Assembly (NCBI GenBank): GCA_910578475.1
Contig: CAJTRK010000002.1
Coordinates: 1-64,000 of the forward strand
Origin: an uncultured Lachnospiraceae bacterium
Lineage (GTDB): Bacteria > Bacillota > Clostridia > Lachnospirales > Lachnospiraceae
Length of the DNA: 64,000 nucleotides
Reading direction: 5' to 3'
The position numbers and the translations under genes were made by a program. Positions 16,112 to 25,244 of this stretch are shown here, one piece after another (position 1 is the stretch's first letter; the number at the start of each line of letters is the position of its first letter). The notes below the pieces were generated by a model, which was given only the letters and a program-made list of their open reading frames with translations, made no database searches and was not told where the DNA came from.

Positions 16112-18544
16112 ATGAATACTGCATTATCTTGGATTAAGGCATATGTGCCGGAACTTGACTGCACGGCTCAGGAATATGCGGATGCAATGACCCTGACAGG
16201 CACAAAAGTAGAGACATATGAGAAATTAGATAAAAATCTGGAGAAGATTGTCATCGGCCAGATTGAAAAGATTGAAAAACATCCGGATGCCGATAAACTG
16301 ATTGTCTGTCAGGTCAACATCGGCACGGAAGTGATTCAGATTGTAACCGGGGCGCAGAATGTAAAAGAAGGAGATAAAGTACCGGTTGTGCTTGACGGCG
16401 GTAAAGTAGCGGGCGGTCATGACGGCGGGCCGCTGCCGGCAGACGGAATTACCATCAAGGCAGGAAAACTGCGCGGCGTACCTTCGAACGGTATGATGTG
16501 CTCCATTGAGGAACTCGGCTCTTCCAGAGAGATGTACCCGGAAGCGCCGGAAGAAGGTATCTATATTTTCCCGGAAGACGCGGAGACAGGCGCGGATGCG
16601 GTAGAAGCGCTCGGACTGCGTGATACCGTATTCGAGTATGAAATTACTTCCAACAGGGTAGACTGTTACAGCGTTCTTGGCGTTGCGAGAGAAGCGGCGG
16701 CGACATTCCGGAAGCCTTTCATCGCGCCCAAAGTGGAAGTGAAGGCGACGACGGAAAAAGCGGAGGATTATATCAGCGTAGAGGTAAAAGATTCCGAACT
16801 CTGCCCGAGATACTGCGCGAGGGTCTGCACCAATATCAAAATCGGTCCTTCTCCGAAATGGATGCAGAGAAGGCTGGCGGCCAGCGGCATCCGCCCGATT
16901 AACAATCTGGTGGATATTACGAACTATGTGATGGAAGAATACGGTCAGCCGATGCACGCGTTTGATTTGGATACGGTTGCGGGCCATAAAATTATTGTGC
17001 GCCGCGCCAAAGACGGCGATGTATTCCAGACACTGGACGGCCAGATGCGGAATCTGGACAGCGATATGCTGATGATTTGCGATGCGGAAAAGGAAATCGG
17101 TATTGCCGGTATCATGGGCGGTGAGAACTCCAAGATTACGGAGAATGTGAAAACGGTACTGTTCGAGGCTGCGACCTTCAATGGCGCGAATATCCGGAAA
17201 TCGGCCAAACGTCTCGGTCTTCGCACGGATGCTTCCGGCATTTTTGAAAAAGGGCTCGACCCGCGGAACGCACAGGCGGCGATTGACAGAGCCTGTCAGC
17301 TCATTCAGGAACTGGGCTGCGGTGAAGTGACGGACGGTATGGTAGAAGTCTGTGCACCGCTGAAGGAACTGCGGAAAATTATATTTGACAGCAAACGCAT
17401 CAATGACCTTCTCGGAACCGATATTTCCGAACAGGAGATGGAAGCGATTTTTGCCATGCTGGAACTTGAACTTACGACAGAAGCGGACGGTACGAAAATG
17501 CTGACGATTCCTTCTTTCAGACAGGACCTGGAAGGAATTGCGGATATTGCGGAAGAAGTAGCGCGTTTCTACGGATATGATAAGATTCCGATGACTCTGC
17601 CGAGCGGCGAGGCGACAACCGGTAAACTGCCTTTTAAACTGCGCATTGAGCAGAAAGCGAGAGATATTGCGGAATACTGCGGATTTTCTCAGGGCATGTG
17701 TTATTCCTTCGAAAGTCCGAAAGTTTACGATAAACTATTGATTGCAAAGGACGATGCTTTAAGAAATGCCATTACAATCGCCAATCCGTTAGGAGAAGAT
17801 TTCTCCGTTATGAGAACGATTTCCTTAAACGGTATGCTGACCAGTCTGGCTACGAACTATAACAGAAGGAATAAGAATGTACGTCTTTATGAACTGGGCA
17901 ATATTTATCTGCCAAAGGCGCTTCCTTTGACGGAGCTGCCCGACGAAAGGATGCAGTTCACGCTCGGTATGTACGGTGACGGAGATTTCTTCACAATGAA
18001 AGGCGTTGTGGAAGAATTTTTCGACAGCATCGGTATGAAGAAAAAAGCAGTCTATGACCCGAAAGCGGGTAAAAATTTCCTGCATCCCGGCCGGCAGGCG
18101 AATATTCTGTATGACGGAAAATTGATTGGTTATCTTGGCGAAGTGCATCCGGAAGTATGCGATAACTATGATATGAAGACGAAAGCTTATGTGGCGGTGC
18201 TTGATATGCCGGAGATTCTTCCGTTTGCCACCTTCGACAGAAAATATGCCGGCGTTGCAAAATATCCGGCGGTTTCCCGCGATATCAGTATGGTCGTTCC
18301 CAAATCCGTTCTGGCGGGAGAAATCGAAGCGGTCATTGTACAGCGGGGCGGAAAGATTCTGGAAGACTACAAATTGTTTGATATTTACGAAGGAAGTCAG
18401 ATTAAGGAAGGCTTCAAGTCATTGGCATATTCCATCACCTTCCGCGCACAGGATAAAACGCTGGAAGACGCCGATGTAACGGCCGTGATGAAGAAAATTC
18501 TGAACGGGCTGGAACGCATGGGAATTGAACTGCGGGATAAATAA
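16112..18544 (+). CDS. pheT: Phenylalanyl-tRNA synthetase beta subunit
   Basis: 810 residues, the full bacterial length. Domains in order: N-terminal EMAP/OB-like tRNA-binding domain (about 40-155, with GQIEKIEKHPDADKLIVCQVN), B3/B4 editing domain (about 200-390), B5 DNA-binding-like fold (about 405-475), catalytic-like core, and C-terminal anticodon-binding B8 domain (about 718-810, KYPAVSRDISMVV). AAAGGA lies about 8 nt before the ATG. pheT usually abuts pheS; here a 247-bp gap holding a palindromic element separates them, with no visible new promoter. Confidence 0.98.
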   Translation: MNTALSWIKAYVPELDCTAQEYADAMTLTGTKVETYEKLDKNLEKIVIGQIEKIEKHPDADKLIVCQVNIGTEVIQIVTGAQNVKEGDKVPVVLDGGKVAGGHDGGPLPADGITIKAGKLRGVPSNGMMCSIEELGSSREMYPEAPEEGIYIFPEDAETGADAVEALGLRDTVFEYEITSNRVDCYSVLGVAREAAATFRKPFIAPKVEVKATTEKAEDYISVEVKDSELCPRYCARVCTNIKIGPSPKWMQRRLAASGIRPINNLVDITNYVMEEYGQPMHAFDLDTVAGHKIIVRRAKDGDVFQTLDGQMRNLDSDMLMICDAEKEIGIAGIMGGENSKITENVKTVLFEAATFNGANIRKSAKRLGLRTDASGIFEKGLDPRNAQAAIDRACQLIQELGCGEVTDGMVEVCAPLKELRKIIFDSKRINDLLGTDISEQEMEAIFAMLELELTTEADGTKMLTIPSFRQDLEGIADIAEEVARFYGYDKIPMTLPSGEATTGKLPFKLRIEQKARDIAEYCGFSQGMCYSFESPKVYDKLLIAKDDALRNAITIANPLGEDFSVMRTISLNGMLTSLATNYNRRNKNVRLYELGNIYLPKALPLTELPDERMQFTLGMYGDGDFFTMKGVVEEFFDSIGMKKKAVYDPKAGKNFLHPGRQANILYDGKLIGYLGEVHPEVCDNYDMKTKAYVAVLDMPEILPFATFDRKYAGVAKYPAVSRDISMVVPKSVLAGEIEAVIVQRGGKILEDYKLFDIYEGSQIKEGFKSLAYSITFRAQDKTLEDADVTAVMKKILNGLERMGIELRDK

Positions 18545-18563
18545 AGAATAGGAGGATTTGAAA

Positions 18564-20003
18564 ATGGAAATGAAAAACACATGGGAAACCTATGATGAGA
18601 AGCAGCTGCAGGAAGTGGATGCTTTTGCAAGAGACTACATGGACTTTCTGGATAACGGAAAGACAGAGCGGGAGTGTATTGATACGATTGTCAACCGGAT
18701 TGAGAAAGAGGGCTATCAGGAGCTTGAAGCGCTTATCAAAGAACAAAAGAAATTACAGTGCGGTGATAAAGTCTATTCCGTGTGGATGAATAAGTCTATC
18801 GTGATGTTCCAAATCGGCAAAAAGCCGATGGCAAAAGGCATGAACATTCTGGGAGCGCATATCGACTCTCCGCGCCTTGATGTGAAACAGAATCCTCTTT
18901 ATGAGGAGGGCGGTTTTGCATATCTCGATACCCATTACTACGGCGGCGTCAAGAAATATCAGTGGGTGACGATTCCGCTTGCGCTTCATGGCGTTATTGT
19001 GAAAAAGGACGGCACGACGGTGGAAGTGAACATCGGCGAAAATGAAGACGACCCGGTATTTTTTGTATCGGATTTGCTGATTCATCTGGCGCAGGAACAG
19101 CTCGAAAAGAAAGCGTCCAAAGTTATCGAAGGCGAAGCACTCGATATTATCATCGGAAATAAGCCGCTCGTGGTAAAGCCGAAAGAAGAGAACACAGAGG
19201 GCGAAGACGGGAAGAAGGAAGAAAAAAGCGAAAAAGAAACCGTTAAGAAAAACATGCTCTCAATCCTGAAAGAAGCCTATGACGTGGAGGAAGAGGATTT
19301 CATTTCCGCAGAGCTGGAAGTCGTTCCCGCCGGAAAAGCAAGGGAAGCCGGCTTTGACAGAAGTATGATTCTGTCCTATGGACAGGATGACAGAGTATGT
19401 GCTTTTTCATCGCTGAAAGCGATGCTGGAAGTGAAAAAAGAAACGGAAAGAACTTCCTGCTGCATTCTTGTGGATAAAGAGGAAATCGGCAGCGTCGGCG
19501 CTACCGGCATGCAGTCCCGCTTCTTTGAAAATGCGGTGGCGGAAGTGATGAATCTGACCGGAGAATACAGCGAACTGAATGTCAGAAGATGTCTGGCGTC
19601 TTCCTGTATGCTTTCTTCCGATGTGAGCAGCGCATATGACCCGTCTTATGCGGCCAGCTTCGATAAGAAAAACGTGGCGTATCTTGGCGGCGGCATGGTA
19701 TTCAACAAATTTACCGGTTCCAGAGGAAAATCCGGTTCCAACGATGCAAACGCGGAATACCTGGCGCATATCAGGGCTATTTTCGAGAAAGAAAGCGTAA
19801 ACTTCCAGACGGCGGAACTCGGTCGTGTGGATTTGGGCGGCGGCGGAACGATTGCCTATATTCTGGCGCTTTACGGCATGAACGTAATTGACAGCGGCGT
19901 GGCGGTCTTAAATATGCACGCACCCTGGGAAGCTACCAGCAAGGCCGATGTTTATGAAACAAAAAGAGGATATGTGGCATTTCTGGAGAATGCTGATTTA
20001 TAA
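18564..20003 (+). CDS. M18 family aminopeptidase
   Basis: 479 residues from ATG 18564, which has GGAGG 8 nt upstream. M18 peptidases are dodecameric cytosolic zinc enzymes that trim N-terminal residues, often acidic ones. Metal and active-site blocks: GAHIDSPRLDVKQ (about 95-107), the DKEEIGS block (about 310-316), MLSSDVSSAYDPSY (about 350) and the C-terminal NMHAPWEATSKADVYE. A charged, lysine/glutamate-rich insert (about 210-230) breaks the middle of the sequence, as in other Clostridia members. It starts 19 bp after pheT and ends 16 bp before queA, so it may share the transcript. Confidence 0.92.
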   Translation: MEMKNTWETYDEKQLQEVDAFARDYMDFLDNGKTERECIDTIVNRIEKEGYQELEALIKEQKKLQCGDKVYSVWMNKSIVMFQIGKKPMAKGMNILGAHIDSPRLDVKQNPLYEEGGFAYLDTHYYGGVKKYQWVTIPLALHGVIVKKDGTTVEVNIGENEDDPVFFVSDLLIHLAQEQLEKKASKVIEGEALDIIIGNKPLVVKPKEENTEGEDGKKEEKSEKETVKKNMLSILKEAYDVEEEDFISAELEVVPAGKAREAGFDRSMILSYGQDDRVCAFSSLKAMLEVKKETERTSCCILVDKEEIGSVGATGMQSRFFENAVAEVMNLTGEYSELNVRRCLASSCMLSSDVSSAYDPSYAASFDKKNVAYLGGGMVFNKFTGSRGKSGSNDANAEYLAHIRAIFEKESVNFQTAELGRVDLGGGGTIAYILALYGMNVIDSGVAVLNMHAPWEATSKADVYETKRGYVAFLENADL

Positions 20004-20019
20004 AAAGAGGAACTGAAAA

Positions 20020-21051
20020 ATGGAATTGAAGAAATCCGATTTCTATTTTGATTTGCCGCAGGAATTGATTGCGCAGGACCCGCTGAAAGACCGTTCGGCA
20101 TCCCGTCTGCTTGTGTTAAACAAACAGACGGGAAACATAGAACATCATACATTTCATGAAATAACCGATTACCTGCAGCCGGGCGACTGTCTTGTGCTAA
20201 ACGATACGAAAGTCATTCCGGCAAGACTTCTCGGTGTTCGGGAAGATACCGGCGCGGCGGTGGAAGTGCTTCTTTTGAAAAGAAAGGAAAAGGATGTCTG
20301 GGAAACGCTCGTGAAACCCGGTAAAAAGGCGAGACCGGGCATGCGGCTTGTTTTTGGGGACGGGATTTTAAAGGCAGAGGTTCTGGAAATCGTGGAGGAA
20401 GGGAACCGGCTGATACGGTTTCTGTATGAAGGAATCTTCGAAGAAGCGCTGGACAGACTTGGCGAGATGCCGCTGCCGCCTTATATTACCCACAAACTGC
20501 AGGACAGAAACCGTTATCAGACCGTATATGCCAGATATGAGGGTTCCGCGGCAGCGCCTACCGCCGGTTTGCATTTTACAACACAGCTTCTTCATGCCAT
20601 TGAGGAAAAAGGCGTGGATATCGCCTATGTCACGCTGCATGTGGGACTTGGTACATTTCGACCGGTGAAAGAGGAGAATATTCTGGAACATCATATGCAC
20701 ACGGAAACTTATCAGGTCACGGCGGAAGCGGCGGAGAAAATAAACAGGGCCAAAGAAAGCGGCCACCGGGTTATTTGTGTCGGTACGACAAGCTGCCGCA
20801 CCGTGGAAAGCGCGGCGGATGAAAACGGTCGGCTGCGGGAATGCAGCGGAGATACCCGGATTTTCATATATCCCGGCTACCGTTTTAAGACGCTGGATGC
20901 TCTGATTACAAATTTCCATTTGCCGGAATCCACACTTGTTATGCTTGTATCCGCGCTTGCCGGGAGAGAGCGGGTGCTGCACGCATATGAAGAAGCGATT
21001 CAGGAAAAGTATCGGTTTTTCAGTTTTGGGGATGCGATGTTGATACAGTAA
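20020..21051 (+). CDS. queA: tRNA preQ1(34) S-adenosylmethionine ribosyltransferase-isomerase
   Basis: 343 residues. QueA moves the ribosyl part of SAM onto preQ1 in the tRNA wobble position to make epoxyqueuosine. Clear family blocks: FYFDLPQELIAQDPLKDRSASRLL at the start, LVLNDTKVIPARLLG, PLPPYI, YARYEGSAAAPTAGLHFT, VTLHVGLGTFRPV and FIYPGYRF, LITNFHLPESTLVMLVSALAG. AAGAGG is 9 nt before the ATG. No other queuosine genes lie nearby. Confidence 0.97.
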   Translation: MELKKSDFYFDLPQELIAQDPLKDRSASRLLVLNKQTGNIEHHTFHEITDYLQPGDCLVLNDTKVIPARLLGVREDTGAAVEVLLLKRKEKDVWETLVKPGKKARPGMRLVFGDGILKAEVLEIVEEGNRLIRFLYEGIFEEALDRLGEMPLPPYITHKLQDRNRYQTVYARYEGSAAAPTAGLHFTTQLLHAIEEKGVDIAYVTLHVGLGTFRPVKEENILEHHMHTETYQVTAEAAEKINRAKESGHRVICVGTTSCRTVESAADENGRLRECSGDTRIFIYPGYRFKTLDALITNFHLPESTLVMLVSALAGRERVLHAYEEAIQEKYRFFSFGDAMLIQ

Positions 21052-21078
21052 AATTTCGTTTGATATGCGCGCATTGTG

Positions 21079-21107
21079 TTGACAGTATAAAGCGGTCTGC
21101 GTATAAT
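21079..21107 (+). promoter_or_regulatory. Consensus promoter of the RelB-YafQ module
   Basis: TTGACA (21079-21084), 17-bp spacer, TATAAT (21102-21107): a full consensus promoter, as expected for a module held down by autorepression. Confidence 0.8.
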
Positions 21108-21155
21108 AAACAAAAGACAGTATATTATGCAAACTACCCTTATGTTAATAAGCGA

Positions 21156-21173
21156 TAATGTGTTTTCGCATTA
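21156..21173 (+). promoter_or_regulatory. Candidate operator of the toxin-antitoxin module
   Basis: TAATGTG-TTTT-CGCATTA is an inverted repeat with one mismatch per arm, placed between the promoter and the antitoxin start. RelB/DinJ-type antitoxins bind such dyads through a ribbon-helix-helix domain. Assignment by position and symmetry only. Confidence 0.5.
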
Positions 21174-21196
21174 CATATAAAGAGGAGGTATATAAT

Positions 21197-21475
21197 ATGG
21201 CTACCGTAACAAATTTGAATATACGAACAGATAAAGCGGTGAAAGAAGCGGCAGAGAGTATCTTTGCGGAACTTGGCCTGAATATGACCACGGCAGTAAA
21301 TATGTTCTTAAGACAGACTATTCGGGAAAATGGTATACCTTTTTCGTTAAAACTGAATAGTCCGAATGAAATAACAATGGCTGCAATAGCAGAGGGGAGA
21401 CGGATTGCTGCTGATACGAATGTGAAAGGATATAAGAGCCTCAGTGAATTAAAGGAGGCTCTGGATGAAGTATGA
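21197..21475 (+). CDS. RelB/DinJ family antitoxin
   Basis: 92 residues. MATVTNLNIRTDKAVKEAAESIFAELG followed by LNMTTAVNMFLRQTI is the ribbon-helix-helix DNA-binding half of RelB/DinJ antitoxins; the C-terminal part (GRRIAADTNVKGYKSLSELKEALDEV) would wrap the toxin. ATG 21197 has AGAGGAGG upstream; an upstream ATG at 21158 lies inside the operator and lacks a site. The reading frame overlaps yafQ by 11 bp, coupling their translation. Confidence 0.9.
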   Translation: MATVTNLNIRTDKAVKEAAESIFAELGLNMTTAVNMFLRQTIRENGIPFSLKLNSPNEITMAAIAEGRRIAADTNVKGYKSLSELKEALDEV

Positions 21476-21740
21476 AGTAAAATTTACAAGTCAGTTTAAG
21501 CGGGATTTGAAACTGGCAAAAAAGCAGGGGAAAGATATTGAAAAGCTTTTTGAGGTAATCACTACAATAGCAGAAGGAAAAAAACTGGAACCAAAATATC
21601 GTGACCATAACTTGAGTGGTGATTATGCCGGATGCAGGGAATGTCATTTGGAGCCGGATTGGTTATTGATATATGAGGTGATGGATAACGTTTTAGTATT
21701 GATGATTTACCGTACCGGTACGCATTCGGAATTGTTTTAA
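21465..21740 (+). CDS. YafQ family mRNA interferase toxin
   Basis: 91 residues of the RelE superfamily. Characteristic blocks: YEVKFTSQFKRDLKLAKKQG, LEPKYRDHNLSGDYAGCRECHLEPDWLLIYEV, and terminal YRTGTHSELF, including the histidines and the C-terminal His of YafQ (HSELF) used for ribosome-dependent mRNA cleavage. All expected active-site residues appear present, so the toxin is probably functional and held by the overlapping antitoxin. Confidence 0.92.
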   Translation: MKYEVKFTSQFKRDLKLAKKQGKDIEKLFEVITTIAEGKKLEPKYRDHNLSGDYAGCRECHLEPDWLLIYEVMDNVLVLMIYRTGTHSELF

Positions 21741-21781
21741 AAACAGCACCGATGACAAGATGTTGATTGTTTGATGATTCC

Positions 21782-21810
21782 TTTACAAAAAGAACGGAAT
21801 GGGGTAATAT
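21782..21810 (+). promoter_or_regulatory. Probable promoter of the PilZ-VanZ pair
   Basis: TTTACA (21782-21787), 17-bp spacer, TAATAT (21805-21810). The PilZ gene starts 44 bp downstream, suggesting separate control from the toxin-antitoxin module. Confidence 0.55.
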
Positions 21811-21853
21811 ATTTTTATACTTTATACAACGGAGAAAGGTGTCATAAAACAGT

Positions 21854-22213
21854 ATGGAAGAAAGAAGAAGATACAGACGGATGGAACTGTCGTCCCATCT
21901 GGTGATTAAAAACCTGAATGGAGCGGAGGAGAGTATCCCGATTGAAGTAGTGAATGTTTCCAAAAAGGGCATTGGTTTTATCTGTGAAAACGAGCTGAAT
22001 GCGGGAACGGTTTATGAGGCGTATCTGACAATCTGGATGAAAGAGCATATTCATGCTTTTATGGAAATTGTCAGAATCGAAAAACTGGATGAGAAGCGAT
22101 ATAATTATGGCGCTGTTTTTATCGGAATGTCGGAGATGGATTCCATGCGGATAGAAGTTTTCGATACGATGGGAAAAATGGAGAATCAGGAAGATGTCGG
22201 CGGAGAAAAATAA
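21854..22213 (+). CDS. PilZ domain protein (c-di-GMP receptor)
   Basis: 119 residues, essentially a lone PilZ domain. The c-di-GMP-binding signature is present: RRRYRRMEL at the start (RxxxR) and VVNVSKKGIGF (the [DN]xSxxG block). It has no fused output domain. It overlaps the VanZ gene by 20 bp, so the two are translated together and may act together at the membrane. AGAAAGG lies about 13 nt before the ATG. Confidence 0.85.
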   Translation: MEERRRYRRMELSSHLVIKNLNGAEESIPIEVVNVSKKGIGFICENELNAGTVYEAYLTIWMKEHIHAFMEIVRIEKLDEKRYNYGAVFIGMSEMDSMRIEVFDTMGKMENQEDVGGEK

Positions 22214-22697
22214 AAGGCGGAATCTCGGGCTTGAAATGTTCGTTATTTTTGTATCGGTTATGGGGCTTTTGATGCTTCTGTATCTGGTAATCATATTGTC
22301 TTTTCAGGACGGCGACAGTTCCGCCAGCGGGACGATGAGCATAGCGGTCAGAATTTCACAGAGGATTTATACAAATCCGACGGAAGACGAAATCAGGACG
22401 GTCAGCCTGATGCTCCGTTATGTCGCTCATCTCGGATTGTTTTTTGTTGTAGGATTTGTGACGACATTTGTCAGCATGGTGATTTTCAGAAGGTATTACC
22501 GGATTTTGGGCGTGTTTCTTTCCGGCGGCATCTGCTATCTGCTGGCGTATTATACAGAGTATTATAAGCAGTTTGTGGAGGGAAGACATTTTCAGATGAC
22601 GGATGTGGGATTAAACTGGTTCGGAAGCGCGGCCGGTATTGCCTGTATGGTATTTTCCTATTTTATGAACCGTCTGCTTGTGGAATTATCTTCCTGA
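22194..22697 (+). CDS. VanZ family membrane protein
   Basis: 167 residues with four membrane helices. VanZ-like blocks: IILSFQDGDSSAS after the first helix, LRYVAHLGLFFVVGFVT, and YYTEYYKQFVEGRHFQMTDVGLNWFGSAAGI. Named for the teicoplanin-resistance accessory protein, though most members are unlinked to resistance and their biochemistry is unknown. No van genes are nearby. The 20-bp overlap with a PilZ gene suggests c-di-GMP-linked control of an envelope function, which is inference. Confidence 0.85.
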   Translation: MSAEKNKRRNLGLEMFVIFVSVMGLLMLLYLVIILSFQDGDSSASGTMSIAVRISQRIYTNPTEDEIRTVSLMLRYVAHLGLFFVVGFVTTFVSMVIFRRYYRILGVFLSGGICYLLAYYTEYYKQFVEGRHFQMTDVGLNWFGSAAGIACMVFSYFMNRLLVELSS

Positions 22698-22730
22698 CCA
22701 AAAGTTTCTTCCTGAAAAAATGGAAAATGA

Positions 22731-22758
22731 AAACCCTGCGTTTAACGGCGCAGGGTTT
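22731..22758. terminator. Terminator hairpin at the aroA 3' end
   Basis: AAACCCTGCG (22731-22740) and CGCAGGGTTT (22749-22758) form a 10-bp stem around an 8-nt loop. The right arm is the last codons of aroA on the minus strand. It lies between two convergent transcripts and may serve both; the minus side has more T residues. Confidence 0.65.
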
Positions 22759-24019
22759 CTAAATCTTCGTAGAAGGAAGGGTAACTGATATTTATACAGT
22801 CTCTTCCTTTTATCGTTGTTTCCCCTTTTGCAAGCAGGGCAGCGACCGTGAAGCTCATCGCGATGCGGTGGTCCAGATGGGAATCGATAACGGCGCCATG
22901 CAAAGGTTTTCCGCCTTCTATTATCATACCGTCTTCTGTCCCGGTAATATCCGCGCCCATAGCGGTCAGATTTTCAACCATTACGTCGATACGGTTGGAT
23001 TCTTTGACCTTCAGTTCCGCGGCGTCCTGAATGACGGTTGTTCCTTCGGCGGCGGCGGCCATGATGTTGATGACAGGCAGCTCGTCGATGAGGGTCGGGA
23101 TAATATCTCCTTTGATTGTAATGCCATGCAGCCGGCTGTATTTTACAAGCAGGTCGGCGGTCGGTTCTCCGTCGTGATTTTCATTCAAAATCGTAATGTT
23201 TCCGCCCATTGCAAGCGCAATTCTCAAAATACCGTCTCTGGTAGGATTTATCCCTACATTTTTAATGAGCAGTTCGGAGCCGGGAACGCACAGTCCGGCC
23301 GCGATAAAATAAGCGGCGGAAGAGATATCGCCCGGAACACGCACGCATTGGCCGGTCAGTCGGGGCTCCGGCGAGATATGGGCGGTGGTTCCTTCGGTCT
23401 TTACGTTCGCGCCAAAATAGCGCAGCATGATTTCGGAGTGATTTCGGCTGACGACCGGTTCGGTTACTTTTGTTTCGGCGTCCGCATACAGTCCGGCAAG
23501 CAAAATCGCGGATTTGACCTGAGCAGAAGCGACTTTGGAATGATAATGAATGCCGTGCAGCCGGCTTCCTTTGATATGAAGGGGCGCGCAGTCATTGTTG
23601 TTCAAACTGGTGATATCCGCACCCATCATGGAGAGCGGCTCCATGATACGCCGCATGGGGCGTTTTTGAATGGAAGCGTCTCCGGTCAGCGTCGTTTCGA
23701 AGGGCTGCGCCGCAAGAATGCCGGAAATCAGGCGGGTTGTCGTACCGCTGTTGCCTGCATCGAGTACGATGGAAGGGGCCTGAAGTCCGTGAAGGCCCTT
23801 GCCGTGAATCAGGATTCTGCCGGGCGTATTTTCGATTTCGATGCCCAGACTGCGGAAACATTCGATGGTAGAGAGACAGTCGGCTCCCTGTAAAAAGTTG
23901 GTGACTTCTGTCAGGCCGTCTGCAAGCGAACCGAACATAACCGCCCGATGGGAAATGGACTTGTCGCCCGGCACGGTGATTTCTCCCCGGAGGGCTTCGT
24001 TTCTTTGTATATTCGACAT
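22742..24019 (-). CDS. aroA: 5-enolpyruvylshikimate-3-phosphate synthase
   Basis: 425 residues. The enzyme joins shikimate-3-phosphate and PEP in chorismate synthesis. Blocks: PGDKSISHRA with K20, LDAGNSGTTTRL, GDASIQKRPMRR, VKSAILLAGL, GDISSAAYF, DELPVIN and LDHRIAMSF. Wording such as GDASIQKRPMRR and the Ala/Ser pattern around the PEP site resemble the class II (glyphosate-tolerant) Firmicute type, but that is not proof of class. It is the second gene of a minus-strand pair with tyrA, 75 bp downstream of it, with AAAGGAAG before the ATG. Confidence 0.96.
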   Translation of the reverse strand: MSNIQRNEALRGEITVPGDKSISHRAVMFGSLADGLTEVTNFLQGADCLSTIECFRSLGIEIENTPGRILIHGKGLHGLQAPSIVLDAGNSGTTTRLISGILAAQPFETTLTGDASIQKRPMRRIMEPLSMMGADITSLNNNDCAPLHIKGSRLHGIHYHSKVASAQVKSAILLAGLYADAETKVTEPVVSRNHSEIMLRYFGANVKTEGTTAHISPEPRLTGQCVRVPGDISSAAYFIAAGLCVPGSELLIKNVGINPTRDGILRIALAMGGNITILNENHDGEPTADLLVKYSRLHGITIKGDIIPTLIDELPVINIMAAAAEGTTVIQDAAELKVKESNRIDVMVENLTAMGADITGTEDGMIIEGGKPLHGAVIDSHLDHRIAMSFTVAALLAKGETTIKGRDCINISYPSFYEDLETLRR

Positions 24020-24094
24020 GGAATAGGTCTTCCTTTCTGTTGGTTATCAGTTTTGTTCCTTCTATAAAATATTAATCTTGCATAGTTTAATCAG

Positions 24095-25198
24095 TTACAT
24101 TTTTTTCGTATGGATGGAATAGGACTGGTCTTTCAGTACCTGCTCTGCCCGGGCAGATGCGGCATCTTCGTAAAATTCAATCCGCAGAGCGCCTTCCGCC
24201 AATTCCCTGTTATGATTGATGCCGATATTTTTGATGCTGATGTCATGGTCTGCGAGCAGCGAGGCAATCGCGGCAATGGAGCCGGGTCTGTCGGCGATAT
24301 CGACGGTGATGACATGTTCTGTTTTAATCGGCCCGCTGGAAACGTTGATAAAGGATTCCCGATAGGCTCTGGCATCGTCGAAAAAACGATAAAGCGAATC
24401 GGCTTCTTTTCCGTCAAGTTCCTGTTTAAAAGCCTGCAAATCCCGTATGTACTTTTCCAGCAGGGAAGAAATATTCTGTGTATTGGTCATACAGATTTGC
24501 TGCCACATCGCAGGGGAGGAAGAGGCAATCCGCGTAATGTCTTTAAAACCGCCTGCCGCTATCATTTTCATAATCCCTTCTCTGGAGTCGGAATTTTTGA
24601 CGAGATTGACCAAAGAAGCGGCGATAACATGCGGAAGATGGGAGATAGCCGCGGTAATATAGTCATGCTGTTCATAAGGAAGAACAAGGGGAATCGCGCC
24701 CATTGTCTGAACAAGTGTCTGATATGCGGAAATTTTTTCTGTCGGAACTTCTCCCGTCGGCGTCAGGATATAATAAGCGTTTTCAAATAAAGACGCTTTG
24801 GAATTGGCATAGCCGAACCGTTCCGAACCGGTCATCGGATGTCCGCCGATGAACTGTTTTGTCAGGCCCATAGCTTCGATATGCCGGTGAATCCCTGTTT
24901 TGACGCTTCCGACATCGGTCAGAATGGTTTCCGGGGAAAGATATTTTTTTAACGTAAGAAGGTTTTGGTCATTATGGGATACCGGTGCGCATAGGAATAA
25001 ATAATCGCATGTGCCAAAGGACTCTCCGATTTCGGAACAAGCTTCCTGAATAACGCCTTCCTGCACGGCAAGCCGCAGCGAAGCGGCATTCGTATCGTAA
25101 GCGATAAGACGGGCATCCGGTATGCCGGTATGAAGGGCTTTGGCGATGGAACCGCCAATCAGTCCGAGTCCGATAAATCCGCAGGTAAAAGAGGCCAT
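24095..25198 (-). CDS. tyrA: Prephenate dehydrogenase with ACT domain
   Basis: 367 residues from ATG 25198, chosen because AGGAG lies 8 nt upstream; a TTG six codons earlier overlaps that site. TyrA oxidises and decarboxylates prephenate to 4-hydroxyphenylpyruvate for tyrosine. The N-terminal NAD site reads CGFIGLGLIGGSIAKAL; GGHPMTGSERFGY and AAISHLPHVIAASLV are catalytic-domain blocks. A C-terminal ACT domain (about 297-367, VITVDIADRPGSIAAIASLLADH) would give tyrosine feedback control. It pairs with aroA. Confidence 0.95.
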   Translation of the reverse strand: MASFTCGFIGLGLIGGSIAKALHTGIPDARLIAYDTNAASLRLAVQEGVIQEACSEIGESFGTCDYLFLCAPVSHNDQNLLTLKKYLSPETILTDVGSVKTGIHRHIEAMGLTKQFIGGHPMTGSERFGYANSKASLFENAYYILTPTGEVPTEKISAYQTLVQTMGAIPLVLPYEQHDYITAAISHLPHVIAASLVNLVKNSDSREGIMKMIAAGGFKDITRIASSSPAMWQQICMTNTQNISSLLEKYIRDLQAFKQELDGKEADSLYRFFDDARAYRESFINVSSGPIKTEHVITVDIADRPGSIAAIASLLADHDISIKNIGINHNRELAEGALRIEFYEDAASARAEQVLKDQSYSIHTKKM

Positions 25199-25244
25199 GG
25201 AAAACACTCCTTTCAAATTTTTCGCCTTTTACATTAACCTCCAT

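Noticed and set aside
22868..23893. 341-codon rightward ORF opposite aroA
   Set aside because: It lies wholly antisense to aroA, whose product is clearly conserved. It has no ribosome site and an unnatural composition.
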